Shown here: positions 45,373 through 54,745 of the stretch, piece by piece | Layout of the letters: each line of letters starts with the position of its first letter | Position numbering within the stretch: position 1 is the stretch's first letter | From: Peptococcaceae bacterium BRH_c4b | Lineage (GTDB): Bacteria; Bacillota; Desulfotomaculia; Desulfotomaculales; Desulfocucumaceae | Direction of reading: 5' to 3' | Assembly (NCBI GenBank): GCA_000961595.1 | Contig: LADO01000017.1 | Coordinates: forward strand, 1-64,000 | Length of the DNA: 64,000 nt | Translations under genes and position numbers: made by a program | The notes under the pieces: model-generated | What the model saw: only the letters and a program-made list of their open reading frames with translations | Databases searched by the model: none | What the model was told of the DNA's origin: nothing

Positions 45373-46572
45373 ATGAAAGCAATCAATATTAAAGAAGGGG
45401 TTTACTGGGTTGGGGCCCGGGATCCGGAGCTCAGAGTATTTGATATCGTAATGGAGACCGTATACGGTACCACTTATAACGCTTACCTGGTGGTGGGCGA
45501 GAAGGTTGCCCTGATAGATACGGTGAAAGAACGCTGCTACGAGCAACTGGTCGAAAAAATATCAGAAATAGTGCCAGTGGCTGAGATAGACTATATAATC
45601 GCCAATCACACCGAGCCCGATCATTCCGGGTCGCTGGCCAGGTTATTGAAAGAAACTCCCAAAGCCCAGGTGTTGGGCTCCAAACCCGCACTCATGTTTT
45701 TAAAGGAAATAGTGAATTTTGATTTTAACCAGAGAGTGGTTGCCCACGGAGAGGAACTGGATCTGGGCGGCAAGACGTTAAAGTTCATTTCAGCTCCTTT
45801 CCTGCACTGGCCGGATTCCATGTTTACTTATCTCAAGGAAGACAAATTGCTTTGCCCCTGTGATGCATTCGGCTGCCACTATTGCAGCGAGGAGATGTTC
45901 AATGATCTCGTGGCGGATGACATGAGCGATGCTTTTAAATACTATTTCGATGTTATTGTATCGCCATTCAGGAATTACGTGCTGGAGGCGGCTGAAAAAA
46001 TAAAGGATCTGGAAATAGATATTATTGCTCCGTCCCACGGCCCGATTCTACGCCAGGATCCCTGGAGCTACGTGGAAAAATACGCAGGGTGGTCCCGCAG
46101 GGAGGAGGATTTGACCAGGCAGAAAAGTGTCCCGGTGATTTATACCTCGGCCTATGGAAATACTGCCAGATTGGCTGGAAAAATCGCCCAGGGCCTGGAG
46201 GAGTCTGGTGTTAAGACAGAATTGCTGGAACTTGGTAAGGTGACGGATGCTGAAATTATAGCCAGGATTGAGGCAGCCCCCGGCTTTCTGATTGGTTCGC
46301 CCACCATCAACAGGGATGCCGTACCTCCGGTTTGGTATCTGTTGGCCCTGGTTTCGGCCATTACTAACAAGGGCAAGCCGGCTGCTGCGTTCGGCTCTTA
46401 CGGCTGGAGCGGCGAAGCGGTCAAACTTATCGAACAGCGTTTGTCCGGTCTGCAGTTAAAGGTAGGTCTTCCCGGACTGCGGGTAAATTTCGTGCCCACT
46501 GAAAAATCACTGGATGAAGCCAGGGAGTTCGGCAAATCCTTTGCGGGAGTCATCAAAGGTGAAAACAGTTGA
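45373..46572 (+). CDS. fprA: Flavodiiron protein (FprA-type O2/NO reductase)
   Basis: 399 residues. The beta-lactamase-like diiron domain (about 1-250) has NHTEPDHSG with the H-x-E-x-D-H iron ligands, a second His in FLHWPDSM, an acidic ligand segment CDAFGCHY and SHGP. The flavodoxin domain (about 255-395) has the FMN loop TSAYGNTARLA. No C-terminal rubredoxin is attached; the separate rubredoxin upstream is the likely donor. It reduces O2 to water or NO to N2O in the cytoplasm of anaerobes. Confidence 0.95.
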   Translation: MKAINIKEGVYWVGARDPELRVFDIVMETVYGTTYNAYLVVGEKVALIDTVKERCYEQLVEKISEIVPVAEIDYIIANHTEPDHSGSLARLLKETPKAQVLGSKPALMFLKEIVNFDFNQRVVAHGEELDLGGKTLKFISAPFLHWPDSMFTYLKEDKLLCPCDAFGCHYCSEEMFNDLVADDMSDAFKYYFDVIVSPFRNYVLEAAEKIKDLEIDIIAPSHGPILRQDPWSYVEKYAGWSRREEDLTRQKSVPVIYTSAYGNTARLAGKIAQGLEESGVKTELLELGKVTDAEIIARIEAAPGFLIGSPTINRDAVPPVWYLLALVSAITNKGKPAAAFGSYGWSGEAVKLIEQRLSGLQLKVGLPGLRVNFVPTEKSLDEAREFGKSFAGVIKGENS

Positions 46573-46639
46573 TTAACAATCCGTTAATTGTTCTGAAATC
46601 CTGCTAAGAAGATTACGAATATTGTCAATATTGGCAAAA

Positions 46640-46751
46640 TAATTGTTCAAAACTCCCATGCCCATACGGGCTCTATGAGGGAGATGAACCTCCGGATGTA
46701 TATCCTGTCTACGGCGCTCCCAAAGAGGAATTTGAACTGGTGGAGGATTAG
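46640..46751 (+). pseudogene. Decayed rubredoxin-like/rubrerythrin C-terminal fragment
   Basis: The frame ending in TAG at 46749-46751 reads CPYGLYEGDEPPDV, then YPVYGAPKEEFELVED. This is plainly the C-terminal iron site of a rubrerythrin-type domain (CGYIYEGDEPP...CPVCGAPKEEFELVE), but three of the four cysteines are Tyr. No start codon, ribosome site or upstream domain remains. It sits between fprA and an intact rubrerythrin, so it is probably the relic of a lost paralogue. Confidence 0.7.
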
Positions 46752-46783
46752 ATCAATAAAAAATACGGAAGGAAGTGTATATA

Positions 46784-47281
46784 ATGAAAACAAATGATAA
46801 TCTGATGGCCGCATTTGCCGGGGAGTCCCAGGCCAACCGCAAGTATCTGGCTTTTGCCAACAAAGCCGAAAAAGAGGGCTATGCCAATGTGGCCAAGCTT
46901 TTTCGTGCCATTGCCGAGGCTGAAACCATCCATGCCCTGAAACACCTGGAAGTCGCCGGCAAAGTGGACAGCACCCTGGAGAATCTTACCTCTGCTGCAG
47001 AAGGGGAGCATTATGAATTTGAAAAAATGTACCCCGAATTTTTAAAGGTAGCCGAAGAAGAGGGAAACAACAATGCTGTCAAATCGATTAAGTTCGCCCT
47101 TGAGGCCGAGAAGGTGCACGGTAAGCTTTATGAAACGGCCAAAGCCCTGCTGGAGGGCGGCAAGGACTTTACCGCCGGAGATTTATACCTGTGTCCGGTG
47201 TGTGGCTGGGTTGGCGGGGAAACGGTTCCGGATCGCTGCCCTATCTGTAACGCCCTTGCTAAAGCTTTTCATAAATATTAA
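46784..47281 (+). CDS. Rubrerythrin 1
   Basis: 165 residues. The diiron four-helix domain has ESQANRKYLAFA, EAETIHALKH and EAEKVHGKLYETA, covering the E-x-x-H type ligands. The C-terminal rubredoxin-like domain has YLCPVCGWVGGETVPDRCPICN. It reduces hydrogen peroxide, with electrons from rubredoxin. ATG 46784 is preferred over GTG 46775 because GAAGGAAG is 10 bases before it. Likely part of the PerR group. Confidence 0.94.
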   Translation: MKTNDNLMAAFAGESQANRKYLAFANKAEKEGYANVAKLFRAIAEAETIHALKHLEVAGKVDSTLENLTSAAEGEHYEFEKMYPEFLKVAEEEGNNNAVKSIKFALEAEKVHGKLYETAKALLEGGKDFTAGDLYLCPVCGWVGGETVPDRCPICNALAKAFHKY

Positions 47282-47283
47282 TT

Positions 47284-47380
47284 GGGGACATTCCTTCTTG
47301 TAACTGTTAAGACGTTAGAATTTTATATAACCCAGGAAGGTGTGTCCCCTGACCTTTGTATATTGGGGACATTCCTTCGC
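47284..47380. repeat. GGGGACATTCC repeats, one full and one left half
   Basis: The full unit 47284-47349 runs GGGGACATTCCTTC to CAGGAAGGTGTGTCCCC. A second left arm, GGGGACATTCCTTCGCG, begins at 47364. A separate stem GCCTGAAAGT/ACCTTCAGGC at about 47400-47422 with a T tail could terminate rubrerythrin transcription. Confidence 0.75.
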
Positions 47381-47524
47381 GAAATCGTAATGAAAAAAGG
47401 CCTGAAAGTAAAAACCTTCAGGCTTTTTGTGTATGAGGAGGCATACAACTATGGCAACATCACAATTAAATAGTATCATACGCATTCCGCGTTAACAATT
47501 AATAAAATGTGGTAAAAGTTGCAC

Positions 47525-47866
47525 TTAACGGTCCCTGAGCAGCATGTTTAAAAACCAGCTGACAATACTGGTGAGGATGGCCCCCAAAAAGGCCGCCCCG
47601 AAGCTGTCCACGTGAAAGCCGGGCACCAGCAGGGACGCCAGACTGAAGGTTATGGCGTTGATTACCAGTATGAACAGTCCCAGGGTCAGCAGGGATAGGG
47701 GCAGGGTCAGTACGATTAGCACCGGCCTGATTAGTGTGTTTACCAGACCCAGGGCCACAGCGGCCAGTATGGCCGGCCCTATTCCAGATAGATATATGCC
47801 CTTGATTAGATAGTCGGCAGCAAGAAGGGCGACGGCATTAATTACAAAGGGTATTAACCACTTCAT
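47525..47866 (-). CDS. Phage holin family 4 / DUF360-type small membrane protein
   Basis: 113 residues with four hydrophobic helices: KWLIPFVINAVALLAADYLI; a segment with LVNTLIRPVLIVLTLPLSLLT; LFILVINAITFSLASLLVPGF; and a C-terminal SIVSWFLNML. NTLIRPVL and TLPLSLLTLG are characteristic of this widespread family (YvlD-like). Function unknown; YvlD is cell-envelope-stress induced in Bacillus. ATG 47866 has GGGAGG 9 bases upstream; the longer frame to 47953 has no ribosome site. Confidence 0.82.
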   Translation of the reverse strand: MKWLIPFVINAVALLAADYLIKGIYLSGIGPAILAAVALGLVNTLIRPVLIVLTLPLSLLTLGLFILVINAITFSLASLLVPGFHVDSFGAAFLGAILTSIVSWFLNMLLRDR

Positions 47867-48110
47867 GTTTGTCCTCCCGGCGCTCCGGTTGATATTGGCC
47901 TGTCCGGCCTTGATACGTAAATATTTCGACAAAGATAATAATACTCCTGCCAATTAAGCCGTGCGAAGGACGATAGAATAATCCTGCTGCGGTATTGGCA
48001 ATGGCTTGACGAAGGCTGAGGATTTGCATTAATGTGTAGTTGCCGGACCAAAAAGGGCCGGTCCCGGGAGATTACCGGAATACAGGCAGAAGCAATACGG
48101 GGTGTGTTTC

Positions 48111-48872
48111 TTGTCCAATAAGAAAAAAGATTTCAGAAAATGGGCCATGGCGGATGTGAAAAAGGCTATTGTTGATTATAGGATGATATCCCATGGGGAT
48201 TCCGTGGCGGTGGGGCTTTCCGGGGGGAAGGACAGCGGCGTGCTGCTTTATGCGCTGTGGGCTGTGCGGCGCATTTCCCCGGTAAAATTTGATATCCATG
48301 CCATATCACTTGACCTCGGCTTCGGGATGGACACCGGTCCGCTAAAGGAATACTGTGAACGCCTGGAAATACCTTTTCACTTGTTGCCCACGGATATAGG
48401 TGAGATAATATTTGACATTAGAAATGAAAAAAACCCCTGTGCCCTTTGTGCCAACCTGCGCCGGGGGGCTCTCAACGGACTGGCTCTGGAATTGGGCTGC
48501 CGCAAGGTTGCTCTGGGTCATCACCTGGACGACGTGGTGGAAACTTTTTTTATGAGCCTTTTTTACAACGGTCAGTTCAGGACATTTGAACCCAATACTT
48601 ACCTGGACCGTAGGGATATTCATATGATTCGCCCCCTGATTTATCTGGAACAGGAAACTGTACAGGAGCTTGCCCTGCTGGAGAAAATACCGGTGGTGCC
48701 GAATCCGTGCCCTGCAAGCGGGCTGACCAAGAGGGAAGAAATTAAAATGCTGGTCCGGGAACTGATGAATAAATATCCCGACCTCAGAAAAAGAATGCTG
48801 ACTGCGCTCCAGACCGCTGATTTAAGAAACCTCTGGCCGCCCCCAGGGAATGATCAGTTCAACGAAAAATAA
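48111..48872 (+). CDS. PP-loop ATPase, TtcA-like tRNA 2-thiolation protein
   Basis: About 253 residues. The PP-loop is VGLSGGKDSGVLL near residues 34-46. CALCANLRRGAL (CxxC, about 110) supplies the usual 4Fe-4S ligands, with a third cysteine in PCPASGLTKRE. GHHLDDVVETFFM is the conserved helix. TtcA makes 2-thiocytidine-32 in tRNA; relatives thiolate other positions. TTG 48111 is proposed because CGGGGTGTG ends 7 bases before it; GTG 48102 overlaps that ribosome site. Confidence 0.82.
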   Translation: MSNKKKDFRKWAMADVKKAIVDYRMISHGDSVAVGLSGGKDSGVLLYALWAVRRISPVKFDIHAISLDLGFGMDTGPLKEYCERLEIPFHLLPTDIGEIIFDIRNEKNPCALCANLRRGALNGLALELGCRKVALGHHLDDVVETFFMSLFYNGQFRTFEPNTYLDRRDIHMIRPLIYLEQETVQELALLEKIPVVPNPCPASGLTKREEIKMLVRELMNKYPDLRKRMLTALQTADLRNLWPPPGNDQFNEK

Positions 48873-49244
48873 AAATTTGTAATTAAAATTTGTATTGTTA
48901 TTTTACCTTGTTTGTACTGCTGGCATACCGGCGAGTGTTTGTGAACAGCCCGGATTAACGGAAACGAATTTATGGTTATGATTGTGTCAATATTCACTAA
49001 TTATCTGTAGCGTGTGCCATTAAATTTGGATTTAGTTGTCGATATTATTGTAATGGTATAATAAGTGCAACCTTTTTTTAGATGTAAAATATCTAAAATA
49101 GTCTGCATATTTGCAATATTATTATTTTGTTTTAGGCTGTTTTTTAGTATTTACTCCCCGTAAATATGCATATATAATCAGCTTAAGTTATGTGAAATAT
49201 TTATCTATAAAAACTGTCTAGCGATCTAAAGTGGGGTGAAACTT
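48873..49244. other. AT-rich intergenic region before the ADP-forming synthetase
   Basis: About 370 bases, no ORF. A TATAAT at about 49057-49062 is preceded by a poor -35 (TTGTCG, 15 bases). TATGTGAAATA and GCATATATAATC near 49155-49200 could be another promoter. Nothing else recognised. Confidence 0.4.
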
Positions 49245-51353
49245 ATGGGTGTATTGACAAACTTTTTTAATCCTCAGTCGGTGGCTGTAATAGGCGCCTC
49301 CAGTTCCCCGGGCAAAATAGGTCACGCCATCTTGAAAAATGTTATTGAATCGGGTTATGCCGGAAAAATATTGCCCGTTAACCCTAGAGAGGATGAAATA
49401 TTAGGCCTTAAGGCTTATCCAGATATAAAAGCCGTTCCCGGGAGGGTTGAAATGGCGGTCATATCCGTTCCGGCGGCAGGTGTGCTAAAGGTGGCCGGAG
49501 AATGCGGCCGGGCCGGGGTAAAAAACCTGGTGGTCATCACGGCAGGCTTTAAGGAAGTGGGCAAGGAAGGGCTGGACATGGAAAAAGAGTTGCTAGCCAC
49601 CTGCCGGGAGTATGGCATGCACATGCTGGGCCCTAACTGCCTGGGTATGATAGACACCCATATGCGTATAAACACTTCCTTTGCCAAGGTATATCCCCTT
49701 AAGGGGAATATAGCTTTTTTCTCCCAGAGCGGTGCCATGCAGGTGGCCCTTCTGGACTGGAGCCTCACGGCGGGTATAGGTTTTAGCAAGGTGGTAAGCC
49801 TGGGCAACAAAGCCGATTTGTCGGAAATTGATTTTATAGAGGAGGCCGCCGAAGATCCCTATACCAGAGTGATTCTCTGCTACATTGAAGATGTGGCCAA
49901 CGGTGAGAGATTTTTGCAGGCGGTCAGCCGCGCCACCCGAAAAAAGCCTGTCGTCATACTTAAATCGGGCACCAGCCAGGCGGGCGCCCAGGCCGCGTCA
50001 TCCCATACCGGGGCGCTGGCAGGGAGCGATATTGCTTACGAAACAGCCTTTAAACAGTGTGGTGTGATCAGAGTTAAAACAATGACCGAATTGTTTGATC
50101 TGGCCACTGCCTTTTCCAAATGCGCCCTGCCCGCCGGAGATAAGGTGGCCATCGTTAGCAATTCGGGGGGGCCGGGAATCATAGCCACCGATAATGTGGA
50201 AACACACAGGCTGAGGATGGCCCGTTTCAATAAGGACACCCTGGAGGTTCTCCGGGGCGGCCTGCCGCCGGAATCCGGCATTTATAACCCCGTGGATGTA
50301 CTGGGGGACGCCAGGGCGGATCGCTATCGTTTCGCTCTGGAGAAGGTCTGCGCTGATTCCAATACCGATGTTTTGATGCTTTTACTCAGCCAGACTGCTA
50401 CTACACAGGCCATGGAAACGGGCAGGGCTTTGATAGAGATGAAGGAAACTTATCCCGATAAAACTTTTTTTGCCTCCTTTATGGGCGGGGATGCGCTTAA
50501 GGAGGGGGTCAACCTGCTGGCAGAGAGCGGTATTCCCTGTTATACTTTTCCTGAACCGGCCATATCGGCCATCAGCCAGATGGTGAAGTACCGGCAATTT
50601 ATTAATTCGCCTTTGCAGGAAGACGGGCTGGAATTTCCTGATGTGGATAAAAAGGCCGTGAAAGCCATATTTTATGATGTATTAAAAGACAACCGGCTGG
50701 TTTTGCTGGGCAGCGAGGCGGCGGAAGTGGCCAGGGCGTACGGTATACCTGCAGCGCCGGTGGCGCTGGCCACCACTACGGACGAGGCGGTGGAAGAGGC
50801 CGAAAAAATAGGCTACCCCGTGGTGCTTAAGGTGGCATCGCCGAAAATACTGCATAAAACTGATGTGGGCGGGGTTAAGGTGTCCCTTGATTCACCCGCG
50901 GCGGTGAAGAACGGATTTTTGGAAATAATGGAGAGTGTAAGAAGGCTGATGCCCCAGGCTGTGGTTTACGGGGTGGAGGTCAACAAAATGATGCCCCGGG
51001 GTACGGAATTGATTATTGGTATGTCCCGGGATATCCAATTCGGCCCCATGATTGCCTGCGGCCTGGGAGGTATCTATGTGAACCTTTTCAAAGATGTGTC
51101 TTTCCGGCTGGCCAGGGGCCTGACCCGCGATGAAATAGTAAAAATGATTACAGAAACCAAGTCCTACAGCCTGTTGAGAGGGTACAGGGGTTCCGAGCCG
51201 CAGGATGTTAATGCCGTAGTTGATGCTGTGGGTCGTGTCGCCAGGCTGGCGCTGGATTTTCAGGAAATTACGGAACTGGATGTCAATCCGGTGTTTGTAT
51301 ATCCCAATGGTTTAAGCGCCCTGGACGTAAAAATTACAATTTCAATGTCGTGA
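49245..51353 (+). CDS. Acetate-CoA ligase (ADP-forming), fused alpha and beta subunits
   Basis: 702 residues. The CoA-binding and ligase-CoA domains (about 5-450) have VAVIGASSSPGKIG, LGPNCLGM and the phospho-His segment SSHTGALAG (His near 250). The C-terminal ATP-grasp domain (about 485-700) has YPVVLKVASPKILHKTDVGGV and GVEVNKMMPRGTELIIG. It makes ATP from acetyl-CoA or other acyl-CoA and ADP plus Pi, or runs in reverse. ATG 49245 follows GGGGTG by 6 bases. The DRTGG gene starts 10 bases after its stop, so they are one operon. Confidence 0.93.
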   Translation: MGVLTNFFNPQSVAVIGASSSPGKIGHAILKNVIESGYAGKILPVNPREDEILGLKAYPDIKAVPGRVEMAVISVPAAGVLKVAGECGRAGVKNLVVITAGFKEVGKEGLDMEKELLATCREYGMHMLGPNCLGMIDTHMRINTSFAKVYPLKGNIAFFSQSGAMQVALLDWSLTAGIGFSKVVSLGNKADLSEIDFIEEAAEDPYTRVILCYIEDVANGERFLQAVSRATRKKPVVILKSGTSQAGAQAASSHTGALAGSDIAYETAFKQCGVIRVKTMTELFDLATAFSKCALPAGDKVAIVSNSGGPGIIATDNVETHRLRMARFNKDTLEVLRGGLPPESGIYNPVDVLGDARADRYRFALEKVCADSNTDVLMLLLSQTATTQAMETGRALIEMKETYPDKTFFASFMGGDALKEGVNLLAESGIPCYTFPEPAISAISQMVKYRQFINSPLQEDGLEFPDVDKKAVKAIFYDVLKDNRLVLLGSEAAEVARAYGIPAAPVALATTTDEAVEEAEKIGYPVVLKVASPKILHKTDVGGVKVSLDSPAAVKNGFLEIMESVRRLMPQAVVYGVEVNKMMPRGTELIIGMSRDIQFGPMIACGLGGIYVNLFKDVSFRLARGLTRDEIVKMITETKSYSLLRGYRGSEPQDVNAVVDAVGRVARLALDFQEITELDVNPVFVYPNGLSALDVKITISMS

Positions 51354-51363
51354 GGTGAATGAA

Positions 51364-52416
51364 ATGAAAAATCTCTATATTATGGGAGCTCCCGGGAGCG
51401 GTAAAACTCTGATGGCACTGGGTCTGGCCCTCAAATTCAAGCAGGAGGGGTACAGGGTTGCTTATTTTAAGCCGGTGGGTACGCCGGTCCGGGCAAACAA
51501 TCAGGTTGACACCGACGCCGTGCTGATGAAAGAGGTCCTGGCCATGAGCGCCTCGGTGGAGGAAATAGTGCCTATCCGGGCCGGTATGTCCTATCTTTCG
51601 GCCGACCGCAAGCAGGAAAGGCTGGGGGATATAATGTCCGCTTACCGGAAGGTGTCCGGGGGCGCTGATCTGATGATTATAGATGGCGCTGTTTTCCCGT
51701 ATGTTATGACTTCCTGGGGCCTGGACGACGTTACCCTGGCTCTGCAGATGAACGCCGCCGCGCTGATAACGGTAAAGATAGAAGACGATTTTAGCCTGGA
51801 CCGGGCCATTTTTTATAATGAATTTCTTTCGCTTAAAGGATTGTCCCTGGCAGGAAACGTGTTTAATAACGTGCCCAGGCCTGTGCTGGCCAAAGTCGAA
51901 GGGGTTTATGTCCCGCTGCTGGAGGAAAAGGGGTACCGCTCGCTGGGGGTAATACCCCGCCTGGAGGCTATTGCAGCGCCCACCGTGGAAGAGTTTTACC
52001 AGGAGTTGGGCGGTGAGGTATTGGCCGGGCACAACAGAATGAATTTGCAGGTACAGGATATCGTTATCGGCGCCATGACCATGGAAAGCGCCTTGAAATT
52101 CCTGCGCCGGGCCACGGACAAGGCGGTAATACTGGGCGGTGACCGGGGGGATCTGGCCCTGGCAGCCCTGGAAACCAGCACCTCCGTGCTGATACTCACC
52201 GGTGGGCTATACCCTGATGTCAGGGTGCTGGCCCGGGCGGAAGAGAAAAATGTTCCGGTTATACTGGTTCATTACGACACCTATACCGTGGTGGAGAAGC
52301 TCCATATGGTAACCCATAAATTAAAGCCTGAGGATCAGGAAGGAAAGAGGCTGACCCTGGAGAATATTGAACACTATTGCAACTGGCGCGCCATACTGGA
52401 CGCTTTGCAGGAATAA
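51364..52416 (+). CDS. Phosphotransacetylase-like N-domain protein (BioD-like P-loop + DRTGG)
   Basis: About 350 residues. The P-loop/BioD-like domain has MGAPGSGKTLMALGLAL and DGAVFPYVMTSWGLDD; a DRTGG domain runs from about 210. These are the N-terminal regulatory domains of long-form Pta without the catalytic phosphotransacetylase domain. Stand-alone versions are common beside ADP-forming acetyl-CoA synthetases and may sense nucleotides or acyl-CoA. ATG 51364 has GAGGTGA 6 bases upstream. Confidence 0.85.
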   Translation: MKNLYIMGAPGSGKTLMALGLALKFKQEGYRVAYFKPVGTPVRANNQVDTDAVLMKEVLAMSASVEEIVPIRAGMSYLSADRKQERLGDIMSAYRKVSGGADLMIIDGAVFPYVMTSWGLDDVTLALQMNAAALITVKIEDDFSLDRAIFYNEFLSLKGLSLAGNVFNNVPRPVLAKVEGVYVPLLEEKGYRSLGVIPRLEAIAAPTVEEFYQELGGEVLAGHNRMNLQVQDIVIGAMTMESALKFLRRATDKAVILGGDRGDLALAALETSTSVLILTGGLYPDVRVLARAEEKNVPVILVHYDTYTVVEKLHMVTHKLKPEDQEGKRLTLENIEHYCNWRAILDALQE

Positions 52417-52446
52417 TCCCGCCGGGAATTATAAAGGAGTGGTTCC

Positions 52447-52980
52447 ATGAATCTGGCCGGTAGCAGGACCGAGGCCAATATTAAGGCCGCTTTTGCCGGG
52501 GAGTCTCAGGCCCGCAACAAATATACCTATTTTGCCTCCGTTGCCCGTAAAGAGGGGTACGAGCAAATAGCGGAAATTTTTGAAGAAACAGCACTCAATG
52601 AAAAGGAACATGCCAAGCTGTTATTTAAACTGTTGAGTGGCATCGGCGGCACGACGGCCAATCTAAGGGTAGCCGCCGAAGGGGAGAATTACGAGTGGAC
52701 CTCCATGTACAGTGAGTTTGAAGAGGTGGCCAGGCAGGAGGGGTTTAATGCCATAGCGGAACTTTTTAAGGGCCTTGCCGCTATCGAAAAGGAACATGAA
52801 CTCCGCTTCAAGACCCTGCTGGCAAACATTGAAAAGGAAGCAGTATTTAAAAAGGATTCTTCTACACAGTGGAAGTGCAGGAACTGCGGACATATTCATA
52901 GCGGGGCCGAAGCTCCCGGAGAATGTCCGGTTTGTGCCCACCCCAGAGCGTACTTTGAACTGCTGTGCAGTAATTATTAG
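52447..52980 (+). CDS. Rubrerythrin 2
   Basis: 177 residues. Diiron-domain segments ESQARNKYTYFA, ALNEKEHAKLLFKLL and AAIEKEHELRF; C-terminal rubredoxin-like domain WKCRNCGHIHSG and CPVCAHPRAYF. It differs enough from rubrerythrin 1 that it belongs to another branch. Its place after the synthetase genes with a 30-base gap suggests co-transcription. SD AAAGGAG. Confidence 0.93.
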   Translation: MNLAGSRTEANIKAAFAGESQARNKYTYFASVARKEGYEQIAEIFEETALNEKEHAKLLFKLLSGIGGTTANLRVAAEGENYEWTSMYSEFEEVARQEGFNAIAELFKGLAAIEKEHELRFKTLLANIEKEAVFKKDSSTQWKCRNCGHIHSGAEAPGECPVCAHPRAYFELLCSNY

Positions 52981-53000
52981 TCTTGCTTTGTAGACATATA

Positions 53001-53048
53001 AAAGAGGGGCAGCTTCCAGGCCGTTATGCCGGCCGGCGCTGCCTCTTT
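53001..53048 (+). terminator. Terminator after rubrerythrin 2
   Basis: AAAGAGGGGCAGC and GCTGCCTCTTT form the outer stem, with GGCC/GGCC pairing inside, followed by TTATTTAT. The region between this and the lipoprotein start also contains a minus-strand 45-codon hydrophobic ORF (53054-53191) without a ribosome site. Confidence 0.8.
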
Positions 53049-53247
53049 GTTATTTATAATTCTGCCTTTTGCGCGGATTTGCTGTTAATTCTTAATCCTA
53101 TCAGGATGACGGCAACCACAGTAACCAGGGGGATTAATATTTCATGAAGATTTCCGTATGGTTTTAACAAAAAAGAAGAAAACGGAAACATAAAAGATTT
53201 TCTTGCGTCTGTATATATGTCCGAAAAAAATACAGGGGGGTAAAGTT

Positions 53248-54537
53248 GTGAAAAGGAAGTTTTATTGCATTTTGCTGGGAGCACTGCTGCTGGTACTGGC
53301 CGGGTGTGGCTCTTCCGGCAGGGTTGATGGGGACAAAAAAACACAGCCCACGCCGCCCGGGGAAGAAAAAACAGCATTGCGTGATGTCAGTTTGGTAGAG
53401 AACAATATTAGTCTCAGCGGCTACAATCACGACATTGTGCTCTCGCCTGACGGGAAAAAAGTGGCCTTTAGCGGTTATAATTATGACAAGTCTAAGCAGG
53501 ATCCGGATAGCATGATTGTACTGGCGGATCTTACTACCGGAGAAGCCAGGGAGATAAAAACAAAAGGTGGGGTTAACTGGGTTTCAGCATGGCTTAACGA
53601 CGGAAAAAGCCTTTTGTTTACCGGCAATGAAACTATTAATATACTGCTCACGGAAAGTGGAGAAGAAAGGGAGATAGAAAAGGTATTGACTCATGGCGCA
53701 ATTAGTCCGGATGGCAAAACAATTGCCTATACGGTAAGGGGGAAAATGTATCCCTGGGATAACAACACCCGTCCGAAGGGAGAGGCGGGTTTATGGCTGT
53801 ACGATATAGCCAGCGGGAATAAAAAACAGTTGACCAAAAACTTGGACGAATGGTATCCGGTGTGGTACCCTGATGGTAATAAAATATTTTATTTCTGTGA
53901 CCTGGGGCAAGAACTGGGGGACGGTGCCGGGCACTTGCAGGGCATGGCCAGCATATCTGTAGACGGTGGCAAGCCTGAGGTTTTCCCCCAAAAAAGCGGC
54001 AAATTCAGAAGCGCCGCATGGATCGTGCCCGGAAAAGCCCTTTACATACATGAGGGCTGGGACGACGGTGAAGCCAACAGTATACTTAATCTGGAAAATG
54101 ATAGGTATGTTTTCCTGGGCGAAGGTGACGTCTGGCCGGGGGCGTTTAAATCTGTGGCGGTGGATGCTAAAAACGGCCATTTAATCAAAACAGACAGCGG
54201 CCGGGTGGAGATTATTGACGTGAGCGGCAAAATTTTGAATCAGTTTGACCTGCCGGAAAAGGAAATCGGCAGTTTCAATTTCACCGTGTCACCCCGGGGG
54301 GATAGCCTGTCGTATGTCCAGGGTGAACTCGGACGTATGGGGAACAGCAAAATGAAGGGCAACCTGGTTAAATTAATAGCACTGGACGGTACCAGTGCGC
54401 GATCCTTAACTTCAGAATATAAATACAACGAAGATATTATATGGGACTGTGACGGTGATAATGTAATTTCCCTGCAGATGGAGCAGTCGGGTGACAGTGA
54501 AATTATTTCTGCTGTGAAAGTACTACCGATTAAGTAA
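53248..54537 (+). CDS. Lipoprotein with TolB/WD40-like beta-propeller repeats
   Basis: About 429 residues. The N terminus KRKFYCILLGALLLVLAGCGSSG is a lipoprotein signal with lipobox LAGC, so it is anchored outside the membrane. The rest has propeller-blade signatures: ISPDGKTIAYTVRG, LSPDGKKVAFSGYN, WYPDGNKIFYFCD and VSPRGDSLSYVQG. Such proteins bind other proteins or cell-wall components; no partner is suggested nearby. The start is GTG 53248 with GGGGGG 7 bases upstream; the ORF's earlier start lacks a site. Confidence 0.85.
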   Translation: MKRKFYCILLGALLLVLAGCGSSGRVDGDKKTQPTPPGEEKTALRDVSLVENNISLSGYNHDIVLSPDGKKVAFSGYNYDKSKQDPDSMIVLADLTTGEAREIKTKGGVNWVSAWLNDGKSLLFTGNETINILLTESGEEREIEKVLTHGAISPDGKTIAYTVRGKMYPWDNNTRPKGEAGLWLYDIASGNKKQLTKNLDEWYPVWYPDGNKIFYFCDLGQELGDGAGHLQGMASISVDGGKPEVFPQKSGKFRSAAWIVPGKALYIHEGWDDGEANSILNLENDRYVFLGEGDVWPGAFKSVAVDAKNGHLIKTDSGRVEIIDVSGKILNQFDLPEKEIGSFNFTVSPRGDSLSYVQGELGRMGNSKMKGNLVKLIALDGTSARSLTSEYKYNEDIIWDCDGDNVISLQMEQSGDSEIISAVKVLPIK

Positions 54538-54551
54538 TTAAGTAAAAAAAA

Positions 54552-54582
54552 CGTGGCCAGGATTATTTGAGTCCTGACCGCG
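54552..54582. terminator. Terminator shared by the lipoprotein and coo operons
   Basis: CGTGGCCAGGA and TCCTGACCGCG pair with two wobble or mismatch positions. The minus strand continues into TTTTTTTT (A run 54544-54551), so it terminates the CO-dehydrogenase operon. Confidence 0.75.
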
Positions 54583-54745
54583 TTCGGGAAATGAAATATG
54601 CTCAAAGGCTAGCCATATACTACTACCTGACATATCAGATCACATTGGTAAGACGAATGCCTTAATAGGTTTGGTTAAATGAGGGGGAGCCATAAAAATG
54701 ATTCCCCTACTCTATTTGAAAGGGAAGTTAATTATCCGGTGGGTT

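Noticed and set aside
53054-53191. 45-codon hydrophobic ORF on the minus strand
   Set aside because: No ribosome site and it overlaps the leader of the lipoprotein gene; one TM-like stretch is not enough.
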